DNA from: Coprinellus micaceus
Lineage: Eukaryota > Basidiomycota > Agaricomycetes > Agaricales > Psathyrellaceae
Reading direction: 5' to 3'
Length of the DNA stretch: 64,000 bases
Assembly: GCA_951394405.1 (NCBI GenBank)
Contig: OX596346.1
Span: forward strand, 248,001 to 312,000
How positions within the stretch are numbered: position 1 is the stretch's first letter; every line of letters starts with the position of its first letter. Below are positions 24,001 through 34,522 of the stretch, piece by piece. Both the position numbers and the translations under genes were made by a program. The notes below the pieces were generated by a model that did no database searches, was not told the origin of the DNA, and saw only the letters and a program-made list of their open reading frames with translations.

Positions 24001-25675
24001 GGAGAAGATGAGCGTCCACCACAGCAGGTGGAAGGAGTCGATACTCGCACATGATATTATCACCATTCGACACCGCCCTGGAGTGGAGAACCCAGTAGCT
24101 GACGGACTCAGCAGAATGTGGGAGGGCCGATCACGCACAGAGCTGGATGGCTCCAACTTCACTGTCCTCGCTGATTGGGAAGCACGCCATGGGATGGTGA
24201 ATGATATCATGGGCATAACCTCAACAGGGGATATGCCGCTCTTCTCCACCCACCCACTTGAGACAATGTTTGCTGATGACATCTTTTTCAGACCCATTGT
24301 ACGGCACCTACTGGGGTTGACAGCAGGGGACACACCAGCGGAGTGGCGGAAGGCAACACACAGAGCGGAGTCATTCATGATCGCAGATGACAGGCTCTGG
24401 AAGGTGAGTGGGAAGGCAAGCGACAGGGTGTCTCGGGTGCAGTGTGTACCAGTGAGCATGGGCTTCGAGCTTGCTCTGGCGGCACACATTACAAATGGGT
24501 GCTTTGGCCCAGAACATGTACAACTGCACCTCCGGGATAAGTATTTCTGGCCTGGCCTCTACACTGACACTAGGCAGGCGGTCCTGGAGTGTCCACGATG
24601 CAAGTCGTTTGGTGCTCCTGCACGAAATGCAGCCCTACAACCCATTCGGAGGAGTAGGCCGTTCCAGTTGGTAGCTGGGGACTACCTCTCACTCCCCACT
24701 GGAAAGGGCGGGTACAAAACAGTTGGGCTCTACATAGATTCTTACTCTGGGTTCATATGGGCGACACGGCTAACAAAGGCAGGCACAGGGAAGTCAACGG
24801 TTAATTCGCTACGTGGCATTTGCACAGGTTTTGCTACACCAGATGCAGTGATGACTGACGGCGGATCGCACTTTGACAACCACGAGGTCAACGGATTCTG
24901 TGATACAGCTCAAATCCGACATATCACCACAGCAGCATATGCGCCATGGGTGAACGGCCTGATCGAGAACGCCAACAAGATGCTCCTTGGTCGTCTCAAG
25001 CGTCTCTGCGCCCCGAATCACGACAACGATGATGACGACCCCACGGTGGACCTGAAATCGATCCCGCACAATTGGCCAGACCACCTTGAAGAAGCGGTCC
25101 GCCAACTCAATGACCGCATCACCCCCACCCTGAATGCATCCCCTCGCGAGCTCCTGTTCTGCCAACCGTCCAATCGACCGGATGGCTCACTACCCCTTTG
25201 CCCCCTCCCTACTTCTACCACAGATGCCCACATTAACTTTACCTTAGCTGAAGTTTACCGAGCCAATGCCCACCTTTCTTCCCTAAAGGACGCCGATCGC
25301 CGTGCAGACAGCTTTGACAAGAACTCGCCCATCACGACCTTCAAAATTGGAGACCTCGTTCAGTTCTATGACTCAGCTGCAGATTTCAATCACCTCGCTG
25401 TCAACAAGCTGGCCCCCAAGTGGTCCAAGCCGCACATCATTTTCGCTGAGTTCACGAAATCTTTCTCACTCTGTACTCTCACTGGGATCCCGTTGAAAGG
25501 TCTTTTTCATTCTCGCAGACTACGTCACTATATTCCGCTGCGGGGGTCCGCACTTGACACCATGTTCCCCAGGGAACAGACAACACAGGAGCATAACCCC
25601 GATGTCACCGAAGCAGAGGATAGGATGGAGGCGGAGTTCATGTCTCAGGAACTCGCCTCTGGGAACACTCCCTAA
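21074..25675 (+). CDS. pol: Pol polyprotein of the Ty3 element (protease, RT, RNase H, integrase)
   Basis: About 1533 aa, intact. Protease active-site motif DDGADCN near residue 66 (Asp where Ser/Thr is usual). RT with YYAVPLDGASVPYVAF, MPFGLTGAPAMF and catalytic WMDD near 716. RNase H from TTDGCMNGFAGF near 891. Integrase zinc region with HITNGCFGPEH and CPRC (about 1137-1176). Catalytic Asp near 1202 and 1260 and Glu near 1296 give the D-x35-E spacing. The C-terminus ends with a GPY/F-like segment (LAPKWSKPHII) and no chromodomain. The frame is -1 relative to gag and open across the gag stop back past 20987, so either frameshifting or a start at ATG 21074 is possible. Confidence 0.93.
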   Translation: MDRDVTSSNIDAVVPNTLIVHSYSSPTCALILQMESSEEEGKSRPFLQRIQLCGPKDVIVRATGQIDDGADCNCISRRRWEGYGHCLEPLQQSATRIKVASDQVIPSMGRWVGKVMVGGTEVVASFEVFECGDAFDVILGKPWLRKVRAVHDYWTERIAIGMEGEREELVNLPEGDRDVGVTRVAEVDRVEAAEEKGHVLHAVQQAEELKEWTKVGRAVRNRGRKAEEAGRGRRVNSDWDDELEAEWSRVHLLQISPTPWAETRFEGLLDLKEEREPSEAWIRWRDASVQEDEDTSGGIVVERTFMASERCREEAARVSAVYAERNLRLSRRIETDNMTPARVLRVQATKAATAKWHYHRQTRHMASVFGLKNTTMNDERKLAATVQSEVHIHRLREKLNTLRGMAIDMAGDDAPSQVHTMGDVNEDTFKLDHGTNDSQRTTDPFGETRVNEILSKIAIGPDLTADQTEEVRSLIREYADVCALSLKEVLFVDWYSHKLNVDPDIKFSTKVNQRPVTEAQKTWFHGILDEMESSHVIQKVPGEFIKALSSTNLAPKEAGKMGMTRTEVLRQVNAECIRNGLPPFWEEVMLPGETPEALLEAVEGEAPNTKTSKWRVCHAFNALNKLTQVPAFPAGDLKTKQEFAAGHRWASVIDFAAGYYAVPLDGASVPYVAFYVEGRGYYVYLRMPFGLTGAPAMFCEMVAMALDDMIGRELVNWMDDICLPGDIFETKLKNLRSFFNRCRSKKLSVSPSKTKLFFTDVLFAGAMIGPQGIRPNLDKVSAVVNWPVPETVQQLMGFLGLTNYFRRLIVNYARIAAPLSDLTRDVKVEQPGSNWRVRKGAYKRALASASLKDKWGPNQQKAFVTLKVLLSQEPLLRAPVYDGRPFRVTTDGCMNGFAGFISQAFTSVDTNGKEVTRWHPISFCSKRTSKSEARYEPFLLEFAALKYSLDEFAPYIYGAPIEIETDCQALRDCLVQEKMSVHHSRWKESILAHDIITIRHRPGVENPVADGLSRMWEGRSRTELDGSNFTVLADWEARHGMVNDIMGITSTGDMPLFSTHPLETMFADDIFFRPIVRHLLGLTAGDTPAEWRKATHRAESFMIADDRLWKVSGKASDRVSRVQCVPVSMGFELALAAHITNGCFGPEHVQLHLRDKYFWPGLYTDTRQAVLECPRCKSFGAPARNAALQPIRRSRPFQLVAGDYLSLPTGKGGYKTVGLYIDSYSGFIWATRLTKAGTGKSTVNSLRGICTGFATPDAVMTDGGSHFDNHEVNGFCDTAQIRHITTAAYAPWVNGLIENANKMLLGRLKRLCAPNHDNDDDDPTVDLKSIPHNWPDHLEEAVRQLNDRITPTLNASPRELLFCQPSNRPDGSLPLCPLPTSTTDAHINFTLAEVYRANAHLSSLKDADRRADSFDKNSPITTFKIGDLVQFYDSAADFNHLAVNKLAPKWSKPHIIFAEFTKSFSLCTLTGIPLKGLFHSRRLRHYIPLRGSALDTMFPREQTTQEHNPDVTEAEDRMEAEFMSQELASGNTP

Positions 25676-25843
25676 AACCTACCTTGTTTTCGACAACAGG
25701 GGGGACCCACGTCGGGTCATCGGTCACGCCCTTTGGTGGTGTGTTGCTGGACGTGGGTATTGAGTGGCGTGTAACACACGTTTTTGTAGAGGAAGTCCGA
25801 CGTTGGGTGGTCCGAGGACGGACACCACTAGGAGGGGGGTACC

Positions 25844-26008
25844 TGTGGCAGTGCTACGGACCCACACGGACCGTCATGAGCGGAGATCCAATCCAATTCT
25901 AGCCATGTAGCGACCGAGTAGCGTAGAGAACATCATCATCTCTCGTTTTCCCGCACCGTCGTCTCTCGTCGAGCCCTAGCTCCGAGATCCCGTTCCAGCA
26001 CGCCTCCA
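25844..26008 (+). repeat. 3' LTR of the Ty3 element
   Basis: 165 bp and preceded by the polypurine tract at about 25829-25839. It matches the 5' LTR at 162 of 165 positions and keeps the CpG form at all three differences. Confidence 0.9.
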
Positions 26009-26357
26009 ACGCACAACACGTTCGAGTTAGCGATCTCCGGGTACCAATGCCCCGCTCACTTCCTCGTCCGTGGTCGTCAGAACGTATGTAGTATACCTTG
26101 TTCGGCAAACCATTAGGCTATCCTCCGCCACACCAGGATGGGGGGATACCCACGTATAAAGTAAAGAAAGAGACCCCAGAGCAGTCAGTCGCCGCCTACC
26201 CATACTGTAAGCACTAAGGATACCCACTGTCAATATACTGCAAATTTTCGATTTCTGAATTTCAGATTAGCGGTGAAGGTATCACCCAAACCTCTTGTGT
26301 CCGCCACAACGATACCGAATCCGCCAGTAACAGCGTGTATTCCGGTGACACGGGCAT

Positions 26358-27098
26358 CCTAGGCCAGGGTGAGCGATGGGGGAGGGGCGCAGTGGCTGCC
26401 GACGCGTCTTAGCGAAGGGAGACCGCTTTACGCAAAGTCTGGTCATATCGCCCAGCTCGACTCGGGGCGCAATCAGGGGTAAGGATCTTAGACGGTGTGT
26501 CTTCCATGCCTTTTAGGACTGCGGGGAGAGATGGAAGCTACCCCTTGACGTAGGCGCACTCACTGGGCTTGACGGACTGGGAATGACGGGCCTCAAAGTA
26601 GCAGCCCCGAAGATCTAGGTGCCACTCTAAATTCTGTGAGATGCTTGTCCCCAAGATAGCTACGCGTCCCATTTACACGGAGGCCAGAGCGGTGCTGAGA
26701 GGTGACACGCACAGCATCAGCGAGGTAGAGGACGTAGAGAACCAAGGTCGCTCGAGATTACTTGAGAAGGATAAGGTATATCGAGAGCATGCATTCTGTA
26801 CACGGGGCCAGATTCAACAGCCCATGACGCTCACGTTCCAGCGAAACATGATCCCCAGCTTTCAATAACGTCGCTCAGGGTTCCCTCCTCGGGGCTTCCT
26901 CTAGGCGAGCTGATACCAAGGGCTCAGTGAAGCAACAAGTGTCAGGAAATGTTTATACTGGTCTTATTAACGCAGGCTCCGTACAATTCGACGATTCAAA
27001 GAAACTCAATATCCCGACGACCTACAGCGGAGCAATACAAATGCATGCCTGGTGACAGGTGCCTCGCTATGTAGGCGTTGCTTTCCGTTCCATCCACA
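26358..27098. other. Gap between array copies 1 and 2
   Basis: No B module and no GATA/GCGCCC motif here, unlike most other gaps in the array. No exon chain seen. Confidence 0.4.
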
Positions 27099-28907
27099 TC
27101 ACTCGAAGTCGCCTTCGAGATCATCCTCTGACCCTGGCACATGAGGGGAGAACATGAGCTTGGAGGCCGCAGGCTCCGAGCCCATGTAGTCGACCTTTCG
27201 CATGTTGATTAGGAGGCGCTGGGCGAGGATGGGAATAATTATATCGTTTGCCCTGTGAAGGGTATTCGTGTGTTAAGGGATTGGGGATCAGTACTCAGTC
27301 CTAGCGGGCCACGCACATATAGGAAAGTCTGGATCGCCCCTTTCATCAGGCAGCCGACCTAATAGGAGATGTTCGGACACGTACAATGTTGCTGGGTTAG
27401 CATTAACCGCCAGAACCTTCGGTTCGCGGTTCACATCTACATAAGTCACAATCGGCGTGTATCAAAAGACGGAGCTTACGGATAGCACAGTAGGGGTGTG
27501 AATAATTGCAGCAACTAGCCTGATTCCTGGTTTGAAGGAGGTCAGCCGTCAACACCAGAAAACGTTCCCGAATACTGACCTATGAGGCAGAGGTAGTACA
27601 TTCCGCCATCACGGCGTATTACCTGGACCAACTGGCCACCATGGCACTTGTATCGCTTGAAGATGGCGACAACGCCTAACAGAGTCAGGACTATATAGCG
27701 CATCGTGAGCTCCCCATCCCCTTTCTGCGGATATCAAAGTTGGAGTTACGAACCCGTGGTTACTCCCAAGTTCACGTACGCGCGAATGTCTCGTCCGCGA
27801 TAAGCAATCGTTTGCTCTGCCCATTGGGTAGATGAGGGGGCGTAGCAGGGATAGCCTAGGGTTTTGAACAAGGTTGAAGCTGGTTCGGCTGGGATCGGAT
27901 GATCAGTCGACGGCATTGGAGCGATGACACATTACTTTGAGCTCACACGGATATTGAATGGCTGCCACGACTTCGCAAACGGCATTAACAATGGGTATGG
28001 CCTAGGGAGCGCCGAGGGAAGGTGTGAATGGAGGAATGGTTCTGGTGCAAGGTGCCCATAACGCACGCAGACAAGCGTCAATATCGCGACGCAGGAGAGG
28101 GCTTTCGCGCCAAGCAGTGCGCTGAGGCATAGACCAAGGCAAACTATTGGTTTAGGTTCAGCCCAGCTGTACCCACAGGACTGAGCCAGGACTTGAACTC
28201 ACAATCGGATGCCAGTACGGAAAAACAACGAGCAGCTGATACAGGGACTGTAAACACACCTGCTCGATATCACGATACGACCACCTACTCGTGTGGAAAA
28301 TCGCCAATGCCTTACAACCCTAACCATGGATTAGAGGTGTGCGGAAGACGGAAAGCGCCCGTGGCTACTCACCACCGGGGATATCGTGAAGTAGTTTCTG
28401 TAGTCCCCTTGTGACAGGAAGTATGAAAATTGAGTGAGTGACTAGTAGAGCGATTTATCATCCACTCACTGCAGAGGTGAAGGGCGATGTATACCAACAT
28501 CCCGTATCGGATAACGACATAAAGCGCCTTTCCGCGATTCCACCTCTGGGCGTGGATCACGGAGACCTAGCCCCACCGCGTGTCAGCTCCCTCAAGGGTC
28601 TTGATCTCCGTAAATCCTACCGACCTCTTCACCCATAGTCGTCACAACATAGTAAGCCTGCGATCCCCAATACGTTAGTTGGCCCCCGAGAAGATCCGCG
28701 CAACTACACTCACATAGAGTGCAAAGAACGAGACTTGGAAATCGTCAATATCGGCTCATGATGAGCCCGGGCGAAACATACTGAAGATGTACTGCGATTG
28801 CCTGTTAGAATCCCCGTGTTCTCAAGCAGATCGGAACGTACTTCTTGCAACCTCCACACCGACACCTCACTCGCAAGCGCTTGCATGAACTCCAGTGAAC
28901 CCGACAT
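27099..28907 (-). CDS. DUF6533-type multi-span membrane protein, array copy 2
   Basis: About 14 short exons. Exon 1 starts at 28907 (MSGSLEFMQALASEVSVWRLQE). The 10-nt exon is 28782-28791 and the next, 20 nt, is 28714-28733; together they read YIFISFFALY. The terminal exon reads IIIPILAQRLLINMRKVDYM then GSEPAASKLMFSP, and stops at 27099-27101 after DDLEGDFE, the shortest tail of the array. The exon with the RRDGGMYYLCL segment is near 27590-27690. The promoter side has TATATAAAG at 29002-29016, about 100 bp upstream. No disabling change noticed in the exons I followed. Function unknown; a plasma-membrane location is likely from the helices. Confidence 0.72.
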
Positions 28908-29866
28908 CGCGTGTAAATGAACCTTCCGCGAACCGAAGTGAAGAGTTATGGGTGGGTAGGTGGTCGATGACGCTTCCCAACCCTCCCCCGCAGGTACCGC
29001 ATCCCTTTATATACTACCGGATGCGATAAGCGCTCTATCGATGGGAATTCAGAGGGTCACGCACCAGAACGTCCGTTGACAAGGATCCGTTGGAGTCGCG
29101 GGCCAGAAGATTTGCAATAATAAGTGCCCATCACAGACATGCTGTGGGATCATCTCGCCCGCAGCCCCGCAGCGCGACCTGGGAGGTGTCAACAGATTTC
29201 CGAAGGGGGCCAACATGCTTTCATCCGAAGAAGTTTGAACGGGGAAAAGGCTCACGGGAAACCTGAAACACTTTCTCGCGCGGTGATTTCTGGGAGAAGA
29301 AGGGATGCATCCCACCGTTAGAACCGTGCCAGGGTTCTTCTGACCGCGCAGTACGGATGTTCTCTGTGAAGGCAGTGGTTACTAAGTATACCTATCGGAC
29401 ACGACCCTCAGAAGCAGACGGATGTTGCCGACACATAGCCTCGCGAAAGCAAATCGAACGCCATGGAATTGGGAGATTGAGGTTGGCTAGAACATGTGAC
29501 CTCTGATCAGATAGGAAGAACGACATGGAAGAAGAACGCGAGCGAGCAGTCGAGAACCACGCGAGGGTGGGGGTGCCCAGGTCAACCTATCTCGTACGCC
29601 TTCACTTCACTATAAACCTGTCAGTTTATTCCCCCTGCTGAGCAAAGTCGTAACTCACCTGTTGGAGACTTGGAAAGTCGCATTGGATGGTTGAGGTACT
29701 GCGGGTGGCGCGTCAATGCGGATTTATATGGATAGTGGAAAGATCGATCAAGTGCTAGAGAACGGCAGGAAGAATGTCAAAACACGGGTGGAGGACCGAG
29801 AAAAACCATGAAAGACGTATGGAACGGGAACGGGATAAGGAAGGGCACAAGCCGACGAACGAACTT
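28908..29866. other. 5' flank of array copy 2
   Basis: Holds the TATA box at about 29009, then TCCGTTGGAGTCGCGG (about 29085) and ATAATAAGTGCCC (about 29119). Both words are shared with the 5' flank of copy 3, so this is duplicated promoter DNA. 29350-29866 shows nothing recognisable. Confidence 0.45.
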
Positions 29867-29904
29867 TTAAACAGGGGACCCAAACAATTCAAACAGAAAA
29901 GAAC

Positions 29905-30790
29905 GGCACGTACTCACGTCAGCCCAAGCGCCCATGAACCCCGAACTCATGCTCCTGAATGTCAACACCGCCGATGTTCTGTAACGGGCACTTGCCAGTG
30001 GCAATGTCGGGACGCTATATCTTCGCGCTAAGGCCCTGTCGTAATCCCGTAAGTTGCTCGTCGAGCAGGAAAGGAAATGATGCCGTACTCGCAAGCCATC
30101 CCCCCTTTCACCCCAAAGGTAGGTGCGATGGACTCCGACACTCCTCCTCCAGGTCACCTAACGGACCAAGCCATGCGTTGATTGCGTACTTCAGGGGCCC
30201 GTCTTCAGCAACTGCGCCGTAGCCGTTGCCGGGGGGAGAAGGACGATACTTTCCCGAAGCCAATGTGCGGGGCATGGGATAGGCCGCGATTTGGTAGGAG
30301 CGGGTGGGTCGACCGGGGATCGTAATGCGTAGAGAGGGTGTTTGGTACTTCGGCCCAGTCGAGAGTTGGCCGGGGTAAAGAGGTGTGACGCTGGCCGATG
30401 AGGCGTCAATCAAAGGCGGTTGCACACCAGGAGCACCGCCCTGCTAAAACTGCCGGTCTTCGATGTCATGCTGGCTGAGGTGCATATCCTTCGTCCCTCC
30501 CGAACGGTCATCCACTCCTGGAACGATAAAAAAAGACCTGAACATGAGGACAGATCGGGACGGGTTGATGGAATGGACGCACCACGCGGACTACAATGAC
30601 GCGAGACTCTCGCGCAACGCTCCTGCCAAGTCGACAAGCTATCGAAGCGAAGCCAGGAGGAGGATGGAGAGAGCAAGGACCGCCGATACTGGGTTCGAGT
30701 GGGATCGATGTTATGATGAAAGACGGGAGAAACCGTCAAGTCAATGTCGACGACCTCATCAACCAGGTTCATGGGAAGAGATTGTGCTGA
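29905..30790 (-). other. B module 2: unidentified gene candidate
   Basis: A minus-strand frame at 30108-30425 (starts MQPPLIDASSASVTPLYPG, Pro-rich, includes PLKYAINAWLGPLG) can be spliced through a GTGAAA donor near 30110 and an ACGACAG acceptor near 30035. It then runs into an exon ending GAWAD at a GTGAGT donor near 29915. That donor, preceded by ...AD, recurs in B modules 4, 5 and 7. No known domain. Confidence 0.35.
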
Positions 30791-30802
30791 CTCATCGTGC
30801 AG

Positions 30803-30840
30803 AGATAAGATAAGATGGAGCATACGGAATAAGCGCCCAA
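30803..30840 (-). promoter_or_regulatory. Composite TGACTCA/GATA/GCGCCC motif, copy 6
   Basis: TGACTCA at 30788-30794, GATAAGATAAGAT from 30803, GAATAAGCGCCCAA ending at 30840. It lies at the right end of B module 2. Confidence 0.65.
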
Positions 30841-31017
30841 CATCTTCCCCTGCCGCTCAGGTTCCCAGAGGAGTGCTCAATCGCCCGTTTATGTACGTAC
30901 GTACAGTAGAGACTCAAAATTAATTAAATAGTACAGTTCCAAGATACACATATCAGGAAACCAGGAGAAGGAAGGACGGCATGGTTATTTGCGCTGAGCC
31001 TTGCTGACGATTAGATG

Positions 31018-32939
31018 TTACTGAGGGGTTAGACGTTGAGTTTCGATCGGCCATCTGGGCTGCATGACGTTGGGCGGCTGATAATTTATTTCAAAGCTCT
31101 GAAGCTCGGACTCTGTATCATCCTCCAACCCCAGTACATCCGAGGAGAACAGGAGCTTGGATGCGAAAGGTTCCGAGTCCATGTAGTCGATCTTTCGCAT
31201 GTCAATTAGGAGTCGCTGGGCAAGTATTGGGATAATGACGTTGGTCGCCCTGGAAAAAGGTGTCAAGGGATGGATAATCTCAATTAGAAGCCTACGCACA
31301 TGTACGACAGCCTGCATGGCCCATATTAGCCGCGAGAACTTGTGGTAAATGACTGAGATACGCACACAGTCGCTGGGTTCGCATTAACCTTCGAACTCTG
31401 GAGCTCACTGTCAGCATGTATTTGGGTCAAAACCCGACTGAGCAACGTACGGATACTATAGTAGGCGTGCAAACAACCGCGTTGACTAATCTAATAGCTA
31501 TTTGAAATGGCGGTGTGCAGACCGTCAGCGTCATCTAACTGATGAAAGGCCGCAAAACGAACCTAGCAGGCATAAGTAGTACATCCCTCCGTCCAGGCAT
31601 ATCACCTGAAGGAGCTGACCACTCTGGCCTTTATAACGTGAGACAAGGGCGGCGACGCCCAACAAAGATAATACTAGTCAAAAGGATGTCAGTTACCCCC
31701 ACCAGACTATGAGCGCGCCAACCAGTGACGAACGTATGGTGGCCGCGAGGGTTACGTATGCGCGTATATCTCGCCCAAGGTACGCGATTGTCTGCTCTTC
31801 CCACTGAGCAGACGACGGGACATAGCATGGGTAACCTAGCTCACTGAGAACTGGTCCAACGGGTTCGGCTGGGAAATTCAGTAGGGTTCATCTGCGCAAC
31901 AATATCTGAGCGTAGAGGGAGCACTCTGAGGCTTACCTAGGTATTGAATGACTGCCACCAGCTCGAAAACAGCGTTACATATTGGTGCGGCCTAGAGGTC
32001 ATTGACAAAGGTGAGCCTTTAAAGGATGTACTTTAGTGCGACGTGCCGAGTACGCACAGAGAAAAATGCCAGCATCGCAATACACGGGAGGGTTTTCACG
32101 CGCAGGAGTGCACCAACACACAGAGCCACACAGACTATGGAATAATTCATGCCAGCGTTAGAGGTGCCCGGGGGAGGAAACCGGGCTTTTCACTCACAGC
32201 CGGATGCCAGAACAGACGCCGAACGAGCAGCTGCGTCATGGGATTATCAACGCTCTTCCACTTGAAGCCGGTGAGGTGTCTTACCCGTGTGGATAGCCAA
32301 TAGCGCCTTGCAACCCTGACAAAGGGAATTAGAGACACAGTGAGCTCCGAAGGCTCCTCAAGCTCACACTCGGCGAGATAGTGAAGTAATTCCTGTAGTC
32401 TCCTTGTACGGCAAATACATGGTCTTCAGCTTCGAAGAGACCGCTAAATAAGTCATTTCCCACTCACTCGCAAGTTGTGCAGAGATGTACACCAGTGCTC
32501 CGTATCGGATGATGATATACAGCGCTTTGCCCCGATTCCACTTTTGAGGCAGAATTACAGAGACCTATTCCCAATGCCCGTCAGCTTCCTTAGGATTGAC
32601 GTCGTTCAAACCACCGACCTCTTCACGCATAGTATCTATAACGTAGCGTACCTGTGTCCCCCGTTACATTAATGAAAGTCCGCTTCGCAACCCCCCGGTC
32701 TCCAGAAGCGACCCAGACCGATGTACCCACGTAGAGGGAAAAGAAAGATACTTGAAAAACATTAATTTATGCCATAAGAAGCCCCATCGAGGTACGCGCA
32801 CTGAAAATGTACTGCCATTCCGCCGTCAGAACCTGTGCATAAAACCCGCATTCCAGATGAGATCGCGACATACTTCTTGCATCCTCCACACTGACACTGA
32901 ATTCGCCCATTCGCGCACCAACTCCGGTGACTCCAGCAT
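31018..32939 (-). CDS. DUF6533-type multi-span membrane protein, array copy 3
   Basis: Exon 1 starts at 32939 (MLESPELVREWANSVSVWRM). The 10-nt exon is 32802-32811 and with the 20-nt exon it reads YIFISFFSLY. The loop exon near 31730-31860 keeps ELGYPCYVPSSAQW and IRAYVTLA. The following exon keeps RYKGQSGQLLQVI and GGMYYLCLL. The terminal exon reads PILAQRLLIDMRKIDYM then DSEPFASKLLFS and ends RLTPQ at 31018. Compared with the others, Gly-Ser becomes Asp-Ser in the tail motif. The TATA box is weak (CAATAAGCG near 32994). Coding looks intact. Confidence 0.72.
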
Positions 32940-33318
32940 CTAGGGCACACCGATCGTCTGTAAGCCGAGCTGCAAAGGTGGGAGGGGGAAGCGCTTATTG
33001 TCCACGTCAGTGCATCCTCTTAAGGCGCTCGGCTGACTGCGTTCCGGAAATTCACGACCCGGAGTGTCCGTTGGAGTCGCGGAGGAGAAATGGCGCGATA
33101 GGCGCCCAGCACAGCCTTGCTGCGGGATCGTGATTATAATCCGAAGCGCGAGAGTAAGCACATGTCGTCAACGGATTCCAAATGAAGATAAATGGTCTCA
33201 TAGGGGATACCGTTCATTGGGGAGACGTTCCCGAGAAGCCTGAAATAACCTCATGAAGGGTAAGTTTGAAGGACTGGTGTGAAGGCGTCTCTGGAGTCGA
33301 GTAGTCCATCATGAAACG

Positions 33319-34080
33319 TCACAGCATGGCCATGCACAAGACGCTTGATAAGCCGGGGTCCCCAATATATCGGACCATCGGTCGCAGATCCGGGTGAGAA
33401 GCAGATGGCAGACGCGATTGAACTGAGTGGAAGTGAGAACGAGCGAGATGAACGGGCATATCCTCAACGTCCCTAATCACAGCAGAGAAGGATCCCCAAA
33501 GACAATGCGGGCCAGAATTTCCATGACAGGTTAACCTCGAATTGAACAGCGCCGCGGGTACACCGAAGGTCGAACCAGTCTGGGAAGAAGTGTCACCCGC
33601 GATTAATGAGACGTCTGCTGTAAGCGGAGAGACATTGTAGACACTCGAGCAAGAATATAGATCGTGAATACCCAAAGCCAGATGCGGGGAGGGCCGAATA
33701 GAAAACGACGGGAAGAGAAACCCAGATCGCTGACGTCACGCTTAGTGTTGATCATGAATCCCTAGGGTAGAATGTGCGCTCCCAAAGATCCACATTGTTG
33801 ATCGATGGTAAGTTCGAGGTAGGGTCCTGTCTGCGTCAGTCACAATCTCCGAGTCCGCAAGCCATCCCCGACCGGACTCCTCAATCCCAATGCCGGAGCC
33901 GTGAGCTCTCCGCCTTCGGGGTGTTCTGCGAACCGAGAGGGTTATGCAACCTGATTTATGAGGTCACCTTTGAGGGCACAGCTCGTCGTTTTGTGAGCAG
34001 GAGCGGAGGGGCGAGGTTCTTCAAGCAGGGGGCTCACGGCGGAACGAGCTCAGTGCGTTGAAGCCGTGGTTTCGTCATCG
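33319..34080 (-). other. B module 3: unidentified gene candidate
   Basis: Minus-strand open frame 33319-33675 (includes SLIAGDTSSQTGSTFGVPAA and PDLRPMVRYIGDPG) lies left of motif copy 7. It is protein-like in composition but matches no domain I know. I could not connect it to an exon chain starting near the motif. Confidence 0.3.
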
Positions 34081-34100
34081 TGAGAAGTGAGCGGCCCGTG

Positions 34101-34136
34101 TAAGATAAGGTGGCTGAACTGGAAACAAGCGCCCGC
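34101..34136 (-). promoter_or_regulatory. Degenerate GATA/GCGCCC motif, copy 7
   Basis: TAAGATAAGG and then ACAAGCGCCCGCC. One GATA site is lost and the GCGCCC box has drifted at its end. No AP-1-like site next to it. Confidence 0.45.
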
Positions 34137-34522
34137 CCGCAACAGCTTCGCATTTGGGTTCGCTCTAACATTTACACTCCACTAATCTATTGAAGCGGCT
34201 TCCATTATGTGCGTACCATGGGAGATAATATACAGGAGCACAGTTCCTTGCCGAGTCCCGTAACTGGCAGTTCAGGTCGAAAACGAACGCGCCTCAGGAT
34301 CGGCATGCAAAATCGCACGCCAATACTATGGGATAAAGCGGTGAGAGTGAGCCAAGGAGGAGCCACTCTCCTGGCATGTGTGCATTGTCCCATAATATAT
34401 GCCACAAGAATAAATATGTACATTTTCCAGACCAAGGATGTTGATATGCGGGCCGGACACACTCCAGAGTGGCCTAGCATTCACCTGGTAGAGACCGACC
34501 TATAGTCAATCGAACTCACCAA

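Larger units (their letters stand above)
19119..26008 (+). mobile_element. Ty3/gypsy LTR retrotransposon, complete
   Basis: 6890 bp, bounded by 165-bp LTRs and a 4-bp direct repeat ACGC (19115-19118 and 26009-26012). It has separate intact gag and pol frames, a polypurine tract AGGAGGGGGG just before the 3' LTR, and a possible primer-binding site TTGGTGACGAG two bases after the 5' LTR (tRNA not identified). Domain order protease-RT-RNaseH-integrase defines the Ty3 class. It lies opposite in orientation to its host gene. Both frames open and 98% LTR identity suggest a fairly recent insertion. Confidence 0.93.
18375..26357 (-). pseudogene. Membrane-protein array copy 1, split by a retrotransposon and internally deleted
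   Basis: The 5' exons lie right of the element. Exon 1 starts at ATG 26357 (MPVSPEYTLLLADSVSL), the 10-nt micro-exon is 26228-26237, and the exon reading VLTTTDEE is near 26080-26105. The 3' exons lie left: exon 5 (VSIIFPTQWNRGK, just left of 19119) and the terminal exon (VLIPIPAQRLLINLRKVD, to stop 18375). The element sits in the intron between exons 4 and 5. Even with the element removed, exon 5 to stop spans only about 740 bp against about 1550 bp in intact copies. The middle exons (conserved Cys loop, RRDGG segment) are missing. RKVDRMGREP replaces the conserved RKVDYMGSEP. I infer a dead gene. Confidence 0.8.

Noticed and set aside
30893..30905. GTACGTACGTAC run as a microsatellite
   Set aside because: Only three units; not remarkable.
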